Below are positions 8,826 to 17,759 of a DNA stretch of 64,000 bases, one piece after another. The DNA is taken from NCBI RefSeq assembly GCF_014385165.1, contig NZ_JACRTF010000001.1, forward strand, positions 3,162,001-3,226,000, in the 5' to 3' direction. This DNA comes from Jilunia laotingensis (lineage in GTDB: Bacteria > Bacteroidota > Bacteroidia > Bacteroidales > Bacteroidaceae). Position 1 is the stretch's first letter. Each line of letters begins with the position of its first letter. Under the pieces are notes generated by a model. It saw only the letters and a program-made list of their open reading frames with translations. It ran no database searches and was not told where the DNA came from. The position numbers and the translations under genes are program-made.

Positions 8826-9113
8826 AATAAACTATCCTTGACTAATAATAAAGTGAATGAAAGTCCGATAGCAATACATACTATCAGTAAGGAAGCTTGT
8901 ACTAAACGTGCAAATCCTGTTAGAATATAACCTTCGACAATGTCAATGACACCATTTATTAAAGGTACCCCCGGTACGAGATAAAGAACACTTGTTGCAA
9001 GTGCTATTTCTGATGTCGTGTCGAAAATTAATGCAGTAGAAGCGCATAGTGAAGCAACCCCATAATATGGATAGTGACAAATGATTATCATACGTTTCCC
9101 AACTTAATGCACT
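8822..9113 (-). pseudogene. Threonine/serine exporter N-half (YjjP/DUF1212 type), truncated and internally deleted
   Basis: An 89-codon frame (9091 down to 8822) encodes only the last helices of a DUF1212 protein: SLCASTALIFDTTSEIALAT and VPLINGVIDIVEGY. Intact relatives are about 250 residues. In another frame, 9113 down to 9075 reads SALSWETYDNHLS, which I recognise as an internal piece of the same family that normally lies many residues earlier. So the start, and a segment between the two pieces, appear to be lost, and the frames no longer match. Only about 80 nt remain between this and the upstream antiporter gene. Confidence 0.72.
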
Positions 9114-9192
9114 CAAATAAAAAAATATGCTTGATGCGCCTTTCCTATTTTGATATTGTTTCCAGTTGGGATATGGTTCAAAAAATTGAAAT

Positions 9193-10881
9193 TCAACCTA
9201 AACATAAAATAAGTAGTTGTGCCGTAAGTACACGTAAGAACATGGCCAAAGGGTATACAGTAGCATATCCGACTGCCGGTGCATCACAGGATGTAAGATC
9301 ATTAGAATAGGCTAAGGCGGGTGGGTTGGTATTTGCACCGGATAATACACCTATAAGCGTGTAATAATTTAATTTACATACATAGCGCCCGATAATTCCT
9401 GTCAACAATAGTGGAATTACAGTAATGAGTACACCATAGGCAATCCATATATATCCTCCTTCATTTATTATTGTCTCAATAAATTCTTTGCCAGCTCCTA
9501 AGCCTACACAGGCAAGGAATAATGAAATTCCTATCTCTCTTACCATTAAATTTGCACTCATGGTTGTATAAGTAATCATTTTATATTGAGGACCAAAACG
9601 ACTGATTAGTATAGATACGATAAGTGGACCTCCTGCCAAACCTAATTTTACCGGTTGAGGGATACCGGGAAACATGAATGGAATACTTCCCAGGATACAT
9701 CCTAATGCAATACCTATAAATATAGGTATAAGGTTAGGCTGGTTCAATCGTTTCATGGAATTACCCAACACTTTTTCTGCGTGGCTTACTGCTAATTCGC
9801 TCCCTACTACGGTAACGCGATCCCCCATTTGTAATTGTAGATTGGGTGTCGCTACAAGGTCAACACCCGAACGATTTATGCGAGTAATACTTGCTCCGAA
9901 ATTGTTGCGTATTTTAAGTTGTGAAAGCATTTTCCCATTTAGTTCTGGTTTTGTTATTAGGATACGACGTGAAATCAGGTTCTTATTCAGTTGTTCCCAT
10001 TCCATCTCAATTTGTTTGCCGAAGAATACTGAAATGGCTTCAATATCTATCGGGTTCGAGATAATCAGAATTTTATCATGAATGTGCAGGGCTGTTTCTG
10101 AATTTACCAATTCGGTCTCTTGCTTTCCTTCGTGATAGCGGATACGTGAGATGACAAAGTTACGGTTTACCAATGGACGGATATCTTTAATTTTTTTTCC
10201 GTCAACAGCTTCATTTTTTATTTCAATTGAAACGGGGCGCACAGTTAGTTCTTGTAAATGTCCCAAACCCTTTTCAGCTTCTGCTTCTTCTTTTGAAGTA
10301 TTGATATTCAGTATATATTTTAGTATCAATAAAGAAAAAATGGCACCTACTACCCCTAAAGGATATGCAACTGCATACCCCATGGCTATTTCCGGTGCAT
10401 CTATGCCATTCATATCGCTATTCGCTTGTTGAGCTGCTCCCAATCCCGGGGTATTGGTAACAGCACCTGATAAAATACCGACCATTGTCGTAATGGGAGT
10501 ACCTGTTGTAAAATGTAGAATTATGGTAATGACAATACTCAGAAAAATGGTTGTTATAGCCAGCATGTTTAAGGTGAATCCCCCTTTTTTAAAAGCAGAA
10601 AAGAAGCCGGGACCTACTTGTAAACCAATGGAATATACAAATAAAATCAATCCGAATTCTTTTAGAAAATGAAGTAAATGTTCATCTAAATTTAGATTAA
10701 AATGCCCGAAAACTATACCGACGAAAAGTATCCAGGTAACACCTAATGAAATACCTGCAACTTTTATTTTGCCTAATATGATACCGCAAGCAATCACTAA
10801 TGACAAAATTAGTACGGAGTGAGCTACTCCACCACCCCAAAGATTGGGGAATCCTTCGAAAAGGTTTCTTAAAAGTTCCAT
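9193..10881 (-). CDS. AspT/YidE/YbjL-type antiporter (aspartate:alanine exchanger family)
   Basis: 562-residue inner-membrane transporter of the AAEx family. Two AspT/YidE/YbjL duplicated membrane domains (about 15-180 and 385-560) flank two cytoplasmic TrkA-C/RCK_C domains (about 205-290 and 295-375). The repeated landmarks GAVTNTPGLGAAQQ and GANTNPPALAYSN mark the duplication. The family exchanges aspartate for alanine or other dicarboxylates; the true substrate here is unknown. A 193-nt upstream stretch contains the structured hairpin at 10996-11028. Downstream are the ThrE remnants. Confidence 0.88.
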   Translation of the reverse strand: MELLRNLFEGFPNLWGGGVAHSVLILSLVIACGIILGKIKVAGISLGVTWILFVGIVFGHFNLNLDEHLLHFLKEFGLILFVYSIGLQVGPGFFSAFKKGGFTLNMLAITTIFLSIVITIILHFTTGTPITTMVGILSGAVTNTPGLGAAQQANSDMNGIDAPEIAMGYAVAYPLGVVGAIFSLLILKYILNINTSKEEAEAEKGLGHLQELTVRPVSIEIKNEAVDGKKIKDIRPLVNRNFVISRIRYHEGKQETELVNSETALHIHDKILIISNPIDIEAISVFFGKQIEMEWEQLNKNLISRRILITKPELNGKMLSQLKIRNNFGASITRINRSGVDLVATPNLQLQMGDRVTVVGSELAVSHAEKVLGNSMKRLNQPNLIPIFIGIALGCILGSIPFMFPGIPQPVKLGLAGGPLIVSILISRFGPQYKMITYTTMSANLMVREIGISLFLACVGLGAGKEFIETIINEGGYIWIAYGVLITVIPLLLTGIIGRYVCKLNYYTLIGVLSGANTNPPALAYSNDLTSCDAPAVGYATVYPLAMFLRVLTAQLLILCLG

Positions 10882-10995
10882 TTTATTGAAAGTTATGATT
10901 TGTTTTATTAGTTATAAATCTTTGTTTATGGCTTGTTCATAATATCATTTAATGATATTTCCATGTAAATCCATATAAATTTCGGTTTGCTAAAA

Positions 10996-11028
10996 GTATC
11001 CCTGGAGAAATCACTTCTACAGGGATAC
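10996..11028 (-). ncRNA. Structured hairpin, copy 1 (terminator-like, shared with 21840-21868)
   Basis: Read on the minus strand: a 9-bp stem GTATCCCTG/CAGGGATAC, a T/C mismatch, a 4-bp stem AGAA/TTCT and a 5-nt loop GTGAT, then CTTTTAGC. The loop, mismatch and inner-stem pattern are the same as in the hairpin before the BtuB gene, while stem bases differ in a compensating way. It lies after the CWC gene and before the antiporter, so it may end the riboswitch transcript. Confidence 0.6.
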
Positions 11029-11074
11029 ACACACATCGAACCTTTATAGCGGCATATTACCGCATTTTTATCAG

Positions 11075-11302
11075 CTAAACATCATCTTTCTTTTTTATGC
11101 AATAAAGGTTGGATTCACTATGGTCGAAGTTCGCTTTTATTTCAATCAAACAGTCATGACAAAGACAGTCTGAATAGTGCTTCTGTATATAAGTACATGG
11201 ACTTTTACCAAGATTTATAGTAGCACAATGACAGGATGAAATATCATTATGCGAACAATCAAATGTCGCACCGCAACGCGGACATACCTTTTTTATAGGC
11301 AT
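11075..11302 (-). CDS. Cysteine-rich CWC family protein
   Basis: 75-residue protein with eight or more cysteines in metal-binding spacing: C7-x2-C10, C16, C24-x-C26, then C46-x-C48-x2-C51. The opening CPRCGATFDCSHNDISSCHC and later CLCHDC are the CWC signature as I know it. The function of the family is unknown; Zn or another metal is a reasonable guess. It starts about 80 nt after a cobalamin riboswitch on the same strand, so its expression should fall when B12 is plentiful. Confidence 0.82.
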   Translation of the reverse strand: MPIKKVCPRCGATFDCSHNDISSCHCATINLGKSPCTYIQKHYSDCLCHDCLIEIKANFDHSESNLYCIKKKDDV

Positions 11303-11382
11303 ACCTCATGTTAATTACTTAGTTAACTTATTTTTTCGTACTGTTTTTCTAATCCCACGAGCCAAAGCAGCCTTTAATGAAT

Positions 11383-11558
11383 GGCAGGTCTTCTGACTGA
11401 CTCCTAATCTTGATGCCTTCCCAATGTATAAATGTCACATCAGTGGCAAAGGTGTTTTACAAGATATTAGCAGAGTTTCACAGCAGCGTGGACTGTTCGG
11501 GATTTACACCCGATTCCCTTTTAATTCAAATCACAGAATTGTGCATCTGAAACCAATT
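11383..11558 (-). promoter_or_regulatory. Cobalamin riboswitch
   Basis: On the minus strand the B12 box AGTCAGAAGACCTGCC ends at 11383, and the core AAAGGGAATCGGGTG followed by AAATCCCGAACAGT and the GCTGCTGTGA element is upstream, as in the adenosylcobalamin class. It precedes the CWC gene. The -7 box at 11564-11571 puts the transcript start close to the aptamer's 5' end. Confidence 0.92.
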
Positions 11559-11563
11559 CGTGG

Positions 11564-11571
11564 CAAAGATA
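11564..11571 (-). promoter_or_regulatory. -7 box of the riboswitch/CWC transcript
   Basis: Forward CAAAGATA (minus TATCTTTG) matches TAnnTTTG right at the 5' edge of the riboswitch. The identical octamer occupies the same place at the second riboswitch (22181-22188). No clear -33 TTTG is seen. Confidence 0.55.
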
Positions 11572-11781
11572 ATAGAATTTATAATAAGATGGGATAGGGA
11601 AGAAGAAAAAAGCTAAGATTATATATTTTCCTGCATCGGAAAAGTATTAAAAAATCGGATATTTCAATAGTCGCTTTAATGTTTGCTTATTTTTTAGTTT
11701 CTAAACAGTGTAGCATTTGAAACGATAGAAAGAATTGTAATCGAAAAATAGTATCGAATTCGTGAATCAGCGAGAGTTCGG

Positions 11782-11813
11782 TTTGTTTTTTCCTTTATAA
11801 AACCATAGATTTG
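11782..11813 (+). promoter_or_regulatory. Promoter of the T9SS-type secreted protein gene at 11848
   Basis: TTTG (11782-11785) and TAGATTTG (11806-11813) with 20-nt spacing match the Bacteroidetes consensus, 34 nt before the start. The rest of 11572-11781 is AT-rich with no gene seen. Confidence 0.62.
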
Positions 11814-11847
11814 TCTTTGGTAATCAATAAACTAAAATGTGTAGATT

Positions 11848-14800
11848 ATGAGAAAAACATTACTTTATTTAATTATGGGTATCTTTGCTTGTGTAGCAAA
11901 TGTACATGCAGAAAAGACGTTCACCGCGACAGGTGCCAATTCATTAGGCACGGGTATGTCACCTAACGGGAAATATGTTGTAGGGGTAAGTAGCCAGTAC
12001 TTTGCATATAATATATATATGAAAAGTTATTTGTACAATGTCGAAACCGGAAGCATGGAATGGATTACGGATTATGACGAGACTGATTATGGTAAAAGCG
12101 GATCTTTTGCGGATGTCTCGAATGATGGAGTAATATCAGGTACGTTTAAAGATCCTGAATATACTATTACTGTAAGCGATTTCGACGGAGATCGCACTTT
12201 TCCTATCAATGTCGCTGCCGTCTGGAAAGATGGCATCCGTACATCCTTGGGTTTCGGCAGTTACGAACTTTCACAATTCAATTATTTTGAAGATGGGAGC
12301 TTTGCCAATGCAATATCGGGAGACGGAAAGACCGTGGTTGGAAATATAGGAATCGGGAATTCCACCTACATGTTTCCATGTAAGTGGGAGCAAGCGGACT
12401 CAGGTGCGTGGACGTTTAGCCAATTAAATCTCCCGCAGGATGCGGTAGGAGGTAAAGCCGTCGATGTGTCTACAGATGGAAGTATCATTACCGGTGTCAT
12501 CTGGTTTCCGATGTATGAGGCTGCTGCTTATTGGCAAAATGGGGAATGCCATCTGATAGAAGGAGTCGGAGAGGATGTGCAATACAACGGGACTGGACAA
12601 AATAAGGCGTGTGCCGTCAGTCCGAATGGCAGATTTGTTGGATTTATTTTTGGCAATAGCGAACCAGGCGTTTATGATGTACTGCAGAAATCATATAAGA
12701 AAATTATTCCCTTCGAACCCTATCATTCTCCGGATGATCTTGCCGTTGCCGATAATGGGAATGCTGTTAGCTCGTTTGGTTATGGATCATTTTTTACCGG
12801 TGAAATCTATGAACGACCGTTCTGGTATTCTTATGAAGAGGATCGCATTCTCGGTTTTGACTATTTCATGAGTCTTTTTGCCCAGGGAGTCAAGCCCTCT
12901 TTTACATTTGCATATGAAGAGAAAACGAAAGTAACACCTTGTGCTATTTCAGCTGATGGGACCTTTATTATGGGAAATAACGACGTTGTAGTCGCCATGG
13001 GGGGAGTGCCCGAATGCTGGATGTTGCAAACAGAGTACCGTACGGTCAAAATCCCGGCTACTCCAGAAGGATTGCAGGCAAAATCACAGGAATTTAAAGA
13101 AGTAACTCTTACTTGGAACAAGGACGAGCAGGTTTATGACGGATTGGAATTAGAGTCTTATAACGTCTACTGTGGAGGAGAAAAGATTGACAACGTTGCG
13201 GCAGATGTCCTCGAACTCACTTATAGACATCGAAATGCAACTCCCGGATTTCCGGAATACTCCATTGCTAGCGTGTTCCAAGCTGCCGATGCTTCTAAGG
13301 TTGAATCGCCCAAATCCAATCCGGTGGCAGTGGCTGTTCCCGACACTTATGAATTGCCTTTCTTTGACGATTTCGATTCCCAGTCTTTAGAAACTAATTA
13401 TTGGACGAAAGAACCATATTATGGTGATATGATCGACAATACATGGGGAGTTATTCCTTACTACGGAATCTATGATTATGGTCTGTATTCATCTCCCACC
13501 ACTCAAGCTCCCTATTCTTCCGGGTTAATTTCGCGGCCAATGGATGCGAAGAATGAGAAACATGTCACTCTTTCTTTTGCTATCATTTATGGTTTGATCA
13601 ATTCCGACAACCAACAAATGGACAAAGATTCTTTGAGCATTGATGTTTCGTCAGATAAAGGCGTGAACTGGGAAGAAGTCAAGGGAATGTCGTTCAAAGA
13701 CCTTCCTCAAAGCAATTGGAGCATGCAGACTGTGGACTTGTCGAAGTGGGTTGCAGGAAAGTTATTCCAGGTAAGACTTCGTAAGCATGGACAAGGCGTA
13801 GCCCAGTATTATTACAGCATCGACCTGTTTAAAGTGGGAACCACTCCTGAAAAGGATGCTCCGGAAGGCTTGACGGGACAGATTACCGATGCAAGACAGG
13901 TGAACCTTATTTGGAAAAATTCGTTTGGAGCATACCAGTTGAATCATATCAACGAATATTATTCAATGGGATTGGCTGTGGGAAACGAAGGCAAGGAATT
14001 TATTGCGGCCAATTCATTCGATACGACAGATTTAGCTGTTTATAAAGGAAAATACATAACCTCCGTCAGTGCCTTCATTAATCATAGCTATATAGAAGAT
14101 TCAAAAGATACCCATGCTTCTATTGTTATTTTCGAAGACGGAAAACTGATCCGAGAGCAACAAATGGAAGATATTAAATACAATGATTATAATACCGTAC
14201 TATTGGATGAGCCTATTCCGGTGGATGGACAAAAAGAACTGAAAGTAGGGTTGAAGATATTCGATTACGATGAACGGCAGATTCCGATTGCCTATCAGAC
14301 CACATCGAAATTCTTACCCGGAAAGAGCGACCTTTACTCCGAAGATGGAGGGAAGACATGGCAGAAACTGTCTGATTACTATGCAGCCATAGAAGGACAG
14401 GAGCAGAGCGGATATTGCAGTTGGGACATTACAGCTAATATTACCGATGAATCTATTTCGAGTACAACCGATATGAATCCGGATAATAACATGTTGGCTT
14501 ACAATGTATTTAGAAATGGTGAGAAAATCAGTAACCAATTGTTAGACAAACGCCAATCGAGATTCACCGATACGGAAGCGATGGACGATTGTTACTATGA
14601 AGTGGTCGCGTATTATTTTGATGGCTCGGTTTCCGATGTTTCGGATCGTTTTACGATTGGCAAGCTTTCTTCTATCCGTAATCTTGATTTGAATAACGGC
14701 ATAAGGATTTATCCTAATCCGGTGACAGACCGTATCAACATTACGGGCGAATTTGTCAAGGCAACTTTGCTGAATATCAATGGTCAGGTTGTAACCGCCA

Positions 14801-14907
14801 CTTCAGAAAACGTAATACCGGTATCTTCTTTCCCTGCCGGGGTTTATTTCCTGAAAATCGAAAGCGGTGACAAGGTACAGACAGAAAAGATTATGATTGA
14901 GAAATGA
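11848..14907 (+). CDS. Secreted multidomain protein with T9SS-type C-terminal sorting domain
   Basis: 1019 residues. The signal peptide (1 to about 21, MRKTLLYLIMGIFACVANVHA) predicts export. Residues about 25-395 carry repeats of the type S-x-DG/NG-x-x-x-x-G (MSPNGKYVVG, ISGDGKTVVG, VSPNGRFVGF, ISADGTFIMG), like HAF-type extracellular repeats forming a propeller. Fibronectin-III-like segments (about 403-495 and 675-690) flank a carbohydrate/anchor-like beta domain (about 500-670). The last 75 residues (IYPNPVTDRINI to VQTEKIMIEK) are a type A T9SS sorting domain. Its repeat region resembles the protein at 56589. Monocistronic, with its own promoter and terminator. Ligand unknown; no T9SS machinery is in this window. 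Confidence 0.82.
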   Translation: MRKTLLYLIMGIFACVANVHAEKTFTATGANSLGTGMSPNGKYVVGVSSQYFAYNIYMKSYLYNVETGSMEWITDYDETDYGKSGSFADVSNDGVISGTFKDPEYTITVSDFDGDRTFPINVAAVWKDGIRTSLGFGSYELSQFNYFEDGSFANAISGDGKTVVGNIGIGNSTYMFPCKWEQADSGAWTFSQLNLPQDAVGGKAVDVSTDGSIITGVIWFPMYEAAAYWQNGECHLIEGVGEDVQYNGTGQNKACAVSPNGRFVGFIFGNSEPGVYDVLQKSYKKIIPFEPYHSPDDLAVADNGNAVSSFGYGSFFTGEIYERPFWYSYEEDRILGFDYFMSLFAQGVKPSFTFAYEEKTKVTPCAISADGTFIMGNNDVVVAMGGVPECWMLQTEYRTVKIPATPEGLQAKSQEFKEVTLTWNKDEQVYDGLELESYNVYCGGEKIDNVAADVLELTYRHRNATPGFPEYSIASVFQAADASKVESPKSNPVAVAVPDTYELPFFDDFDSQSLETNYWTKEPYYGDMIDNTWGVIPYYGIYDYGLYSSPTTQAPYSSGLISRPMDAKNEKHVTLSFAIIYGLINSDNQQMDKDSLSIDVSSDKGVNWEEVKGMSFKDLPQSNWSMQTVDLSKWVAGKLFQVRLRKHGQGVAQYYYSIDLFKVGTTPEKDAPEGLTGQITDARQVNLIWKNSFGAYQLNHINEYYSMGLAVGNEGKEFIAANSFDTTDLAVYKGKYITSVSAFINHSYIEDSKDTHASIVIFEDGKLIREQQMEDIKYNDYNTVLLDEPIPVDGQKELKVGLKIFDYDERQIPIAYQTTSKFLPGKSDLYSEDGGKTWQKLSDYYAAIEGQEQSGYCSWDITANITDESISSTTDMNPDNNMLAYNVFRNGEKISNQLLDKRQSRFTDTEAMDDCYYEVVAYYFDGSVSDVSDRFTIGKLSSIRNLDLNNGIRIYPNPVTDRINITGEFVKATLLNINGQVVTATSENVIPVSSFPAGVYFLKIESGDKVQTEKIMIEK

Positions 14908-14939
14908 GGCAGGTGATCGTTTTCAGAATATAGGTTTGG

Positions 14940-14970
14940 AAGAGTGTGTCAACGTTTTGGCACACTCTTT
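14940..14970 (+). terminator. Intrinsic terminator
   Basis: AAGAGTGTG (14940-14948) pairs with CACACTCTT (14961-14969), followed by TT, 33 nt after the stop of the secreted-protein gene. Confidence 0.7.
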
Positions 14971-15036
14971 TGGTAGGTAGTATCTTCTGAAAGAAAATAA
15001 GAAAAGATATATGCTATATTTCCACGGATTATGTAT

Positions 15037-15044
15037 TACTTTTG
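15037..15044 (+). promoter_or_regulatory. -7 box of the MATE transporter gene
   Basis: TACTTTTG matches TAnnTTTG about 80 nt before the start. The -33 element is weak (TTTC around 15019). Confidence 0.4.
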
Positions 15045-15123
15045 CCGAGACACTTCCTCTGTTCAGAGATAAGAAGCGGATAAACACTTAAGGTTTAGAA
15101 AAAGTAAAAGTCGTAAAAAAGTA

Positions 15124-16467
15124 ATGCTGCAAAAAGGAAATCTGACACAAGGAGGAATAACCGGAACCTTGTTACGTTTTACCTTACCGATGATAGCAGG
15201 CTCGTTCCTGCAACAGTGCTATAATATAGCAGATACGTTAATTGTAGGGCAATTCATTGGTGCAGGTGCATTGGCTGCCGTAGGGTCAGCCTATACGCTG
15301 ATGGTATTTCTTATATCCATAATGCTAGGCTTGTCGATGGGTAGTGGCACTGTTTTCTCCCTTCAATATGGTGCCGGGCAGATGGGAGCCTTGCACCGTA
15401 GTATCTATGTATCTTCTCTGCTTATCGGTGCGGTTACATTCTTGTTAAACTTGGCTGCTTTCCTTTGGTTGGATCCTATCCTCCGACTTCTGCAAGTGCC
15501 GCAGGATATTTATGCCATGATGTATAATTATTTATGGATTATATTCTACGGTATACCCTTTACTTTTATTTATAATTTTTATGCGGCTCTGTTGCGTGCT
15601 GTTGGTGATGCGGTGACGCCACTTTGGTTTCTGGCGGTTTCTGTCGTATTGAATATCGGTTTGGATTTGTTTTTCATTCTGCGATTGGGGTGGGGGATAG
15701 AAGGGGCTGCCATTGCAACGGTCGTTGCCCAAGGTGTATCTGCTTTAGGGATTATGGGATATACTTATATAAGATGCCCTGAACTTAGGTTGCATAGGGA
15801 GGATTTACGTTTTGACCGTAAATGTTTGAAAGAGATCACCTCCTTTTCCACTTTGACTTGTGTTCAGCAGTCTGTCATGAATTTCGGGATTCTGATGGTG
15901 CAAGGATTGGTGAATAGTTTCGGGACGGTAGTCATGGCTGCTTTTGCTGCTGCCATTAAAATAGACTCCTTCGCCTATATGCCGGTACAGGAATTTGGAA
16001 ATGCCTTTTCAACTTTTATTGCCCAGAATTATGGGGCAAAACGATATGACCGCATTCGTAAGGGAGTACGTAGTGCTTTTATTACGGTAGTTATTTTTTC
16101 CCTCATCATTTCTGTTTTGGTATTTTTATTCGCAAAGCCACTCATGTTGATTTTTGTCCGTTCGTATGAAACTGATATATTGAGTGTCGGGATCGACTAT
16201 CTGCGTATTGAAGGTTCTTTTTATTGCGGCATCGGTATTTTATTCCTGTTATATGGATATTACCGGGCTATCCGGATGCCGGGTATGTCAGTGATTCTCA
16301 CGGTAGTGTCATTAGGTATTCGTGTAGTGCTTTCCTATTGGCTTGCCAGCATCCCGTCCATCGGTGTCAACGGCATTTGGTGGTCAATTCCTATCGGCTG
16401 GTTTTTTGCAGATCTCATAGGGATAGTCTATTACAAGTATCGTCGGGGGATTGAAAAACGGATATAA
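15124..16467 (+). CDS. MATE family efflux transporter
   Basis: 447-residue MOP/MATE exporter with 12 predicted helices in two bundles. The family opening is clear: a short lead, then GTLLRFTLPMIAGSFLQQCYNIADTLIVG, with the repeat of this pattern beginning near residue 245 (SFSTLTCVQQSVMNFG). It exports cationic drugs or metabolites by Na+ or H+ antiport; the substrate cannot be told. Start is ATG at 15124. It stands alone between two terminators. Confidence 0.92.
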   Translation: MLQKGNLTQGGITGTLLRFTLPMIAGSFLQQCYNIADTLIVGQFIGAGALAAVGSAYTLMVFLISIMLGLSMGSGTVFSLQYGAGQMGALHRSIYVSSLLIGAVTFLLNLAAFLWLDPILRLLQVPQDIYAMMYNYLWIIFYGIPFTFIYNFYAALLRAVGDAVTPLWFLAVSVVLNIGLDLFFILRLGWGIEGAAIATVVAQGVSALGIMGYTYIRCPELRLHREDLRFDRKCLKEITSFSTLTCVQQSVMNFGILMVQGLVNSFGTVVMAAFAAAIKIDSFAYMPVQEFGNAFSTFIAQNYGAKRYDRIRKGVRSAFITVVIFSLIISVLVFLFAKPLMLIFVRSYETDILSVGIDYLRIEGSFYCGIGILFLLYGYYRAIRMPGMSVILTVVSLGIRVVLSYWLASIPSIGVNGIWWSIPIGWFFADLIGIVYYKYRRGIEKRI

Positions 16468-16504
16468 GTATATTGACTTTACATTTTCAGTTTATAATTA
16501 AAAA

Positions 16505-16536
16505 GTAAGAGCCTGGCATTGCGCAGGCTCTTATTA
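16505..16536. terminator. Bidirectional terminator
   Basis: TAAGAGCCTG (16507-16516) and CAGGCTCTTA (16525-16534) form a 10-bp perfect stem with A/T tracts on both sides, between the MATE gene and the converging B12 operon. Confidence 0.75.
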
Positions 16537-16626
16537 AATGAGAAAAATTAATAGTTCTTTCCACTTTAGAGAACTTTATTTTGGAACATCTATGTTGTTC
16601 ATGTAGAGAACTACCTTGGATTTTAA

Positions 16627-17715
16627 TTAAAAAATTATTTTAGAGGGGAACCAGAATTCACCAGAGTAATCAATGGTTTGTATAGGAGTTTCTTGTTTGC
16701 CATTTACAACCAGTATTTGATTATTCATGTAATGATCGCCCCAACCGTCTTCAGTAAATGTGGCATAAACATTTCCTTTTTTCGGGTCAACGGACAATCC
16801 GGCACCATAAAAAGAGTAGTTATCCGGTGCGGTTACTATTTTGGTTAAATCACCGGATGCGATATCATACTTATAAGCTTCTTTAGAGTTCCAGCCATCT
16901 TTTTTTACAAAATAGATAGCATTTTCCGAAATTGAAGAGCAAAGGCAAGTAGGAGTATACGCCATGCTGTTATAGTTTACACTGAAACCTTCCGGAAGGG
17001 CAATTTCTGAAACGGTTAATGTATTCGGATCTATTTTTATTAGTTTATCCATATTGGCCGCCCATATGTTACCATCTTTGGATTGAGTGAATCCTGTAAC
17101 GGCATCTGTTAATTCTTTTTCAAAAGATAGGTCAATTGCATTATAAGATAAAATCTTATCGTCAGAGATTATCAGTACGTGGTTTCCTGATTTATATACG
17201 TCTTTTGTCCTTCCTGTGCCTTCGATGGTTTCACCTAAAGCAAGTGGATTCAAATTTACTTTAAATGCACCGTTTGTAGAGGTTAAGATAGCAGTGTTGT
17301 CATTGATGATACAAAAATCATTGCTTTGTCCATTTGTTCCTAATAATTCTTCCCCTTCGATAGCGGCAACATGACTGAAATCTTCTAGATTTATTTCTGT
17401 TAAGTATGGAGATTCTTTAGATACTACGTACATTTTATTATTATAAATTGTTGCAGTAGTGCTTGTATTCCCTAAGGTTTTTCCCGAATTATTTGTCCGG
17501 TAAATGTTATTAAACCATTGTTTATTTTTATAGTAGCAGATAGAACCTTTACTGCCCATTTTCCCTTCATTGATCACATAAAATCCATTCTCATATTTAT
17601 GGATTATGGTAGGTTCTTTGCCATTATCTTCATCATCGCTACATGAAGTGAATACCGGCAATGCCATTAATGCAATTAAGCACAATTTTCCGAATAATAA
17701 ACTTAGTCTTTTCAT
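16627..17715 (-). CDS. DUF5074/YncE-type surface lipoprotein (BtuG-like)
   Basis: I take the ATG at 17713-17715 (MKRLSLLFGKLCLIALMALP), because it gives a proper lipoprotein signal with lipobox FTSC followed by SDDEDNG, the acidic Bacteroidetes surface-export signal. A frame-extended start at 17760 would add 15 residues before it. The mature part (about 340 residues) has the DUF5074 opening GFYVINEGKMGSKGSICYY and propeller-like repeats. Relatives such as BtuG sit on BtuB and capture cobalamin at the surface. Last gene of the riboswitch-controlled unit, 44 nt after the previous gene, so a B12 role is likely but inferred from context. Confidence 0.78.
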   Translation of the reverse strand: MKRLSLLFGKLCLIALMALPVFTSCSDDEDNGKEPTIIHKYENGFYVINEGKMGSKGSICYYKNKQWFNNIYRTNNSGKTLGNTSTTATIYNNKMYVVSKESPYLTEINLEDFSHVAAIEGEELLGTNGQSNDFCIINDNTAILTSTNGAFKVNLNPLALGETIEGTGRTKDVYKSGNHVLIISDDKILSYNAIDLSFEKELTDAVTGFTQSKDGNIWAANMDKLIKIDPNTLTVSEIALPEGFSVNYNSMAYTPTCLCSSISENAIYFVKKDGWNSKEAYKYDIASGDLTKIVTAPDNYSFYGAGLSVDPKKGNVYATFTEDGWGDHYMNNQILVVNGKQETPIQTIDYSGEFWFPSKIIF

Positions 17716-17759
17716 TTTTCTTAATTTACTTGTAATTTTGATTATTGATAATTGATTCA

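Noticed and set aside
9074..9310. 78-codon plus-strand ORF over the ThrE remnant
   Set aside because: Antisense to the end of the antiporter and to the ThrE fragment; no protein-like features.
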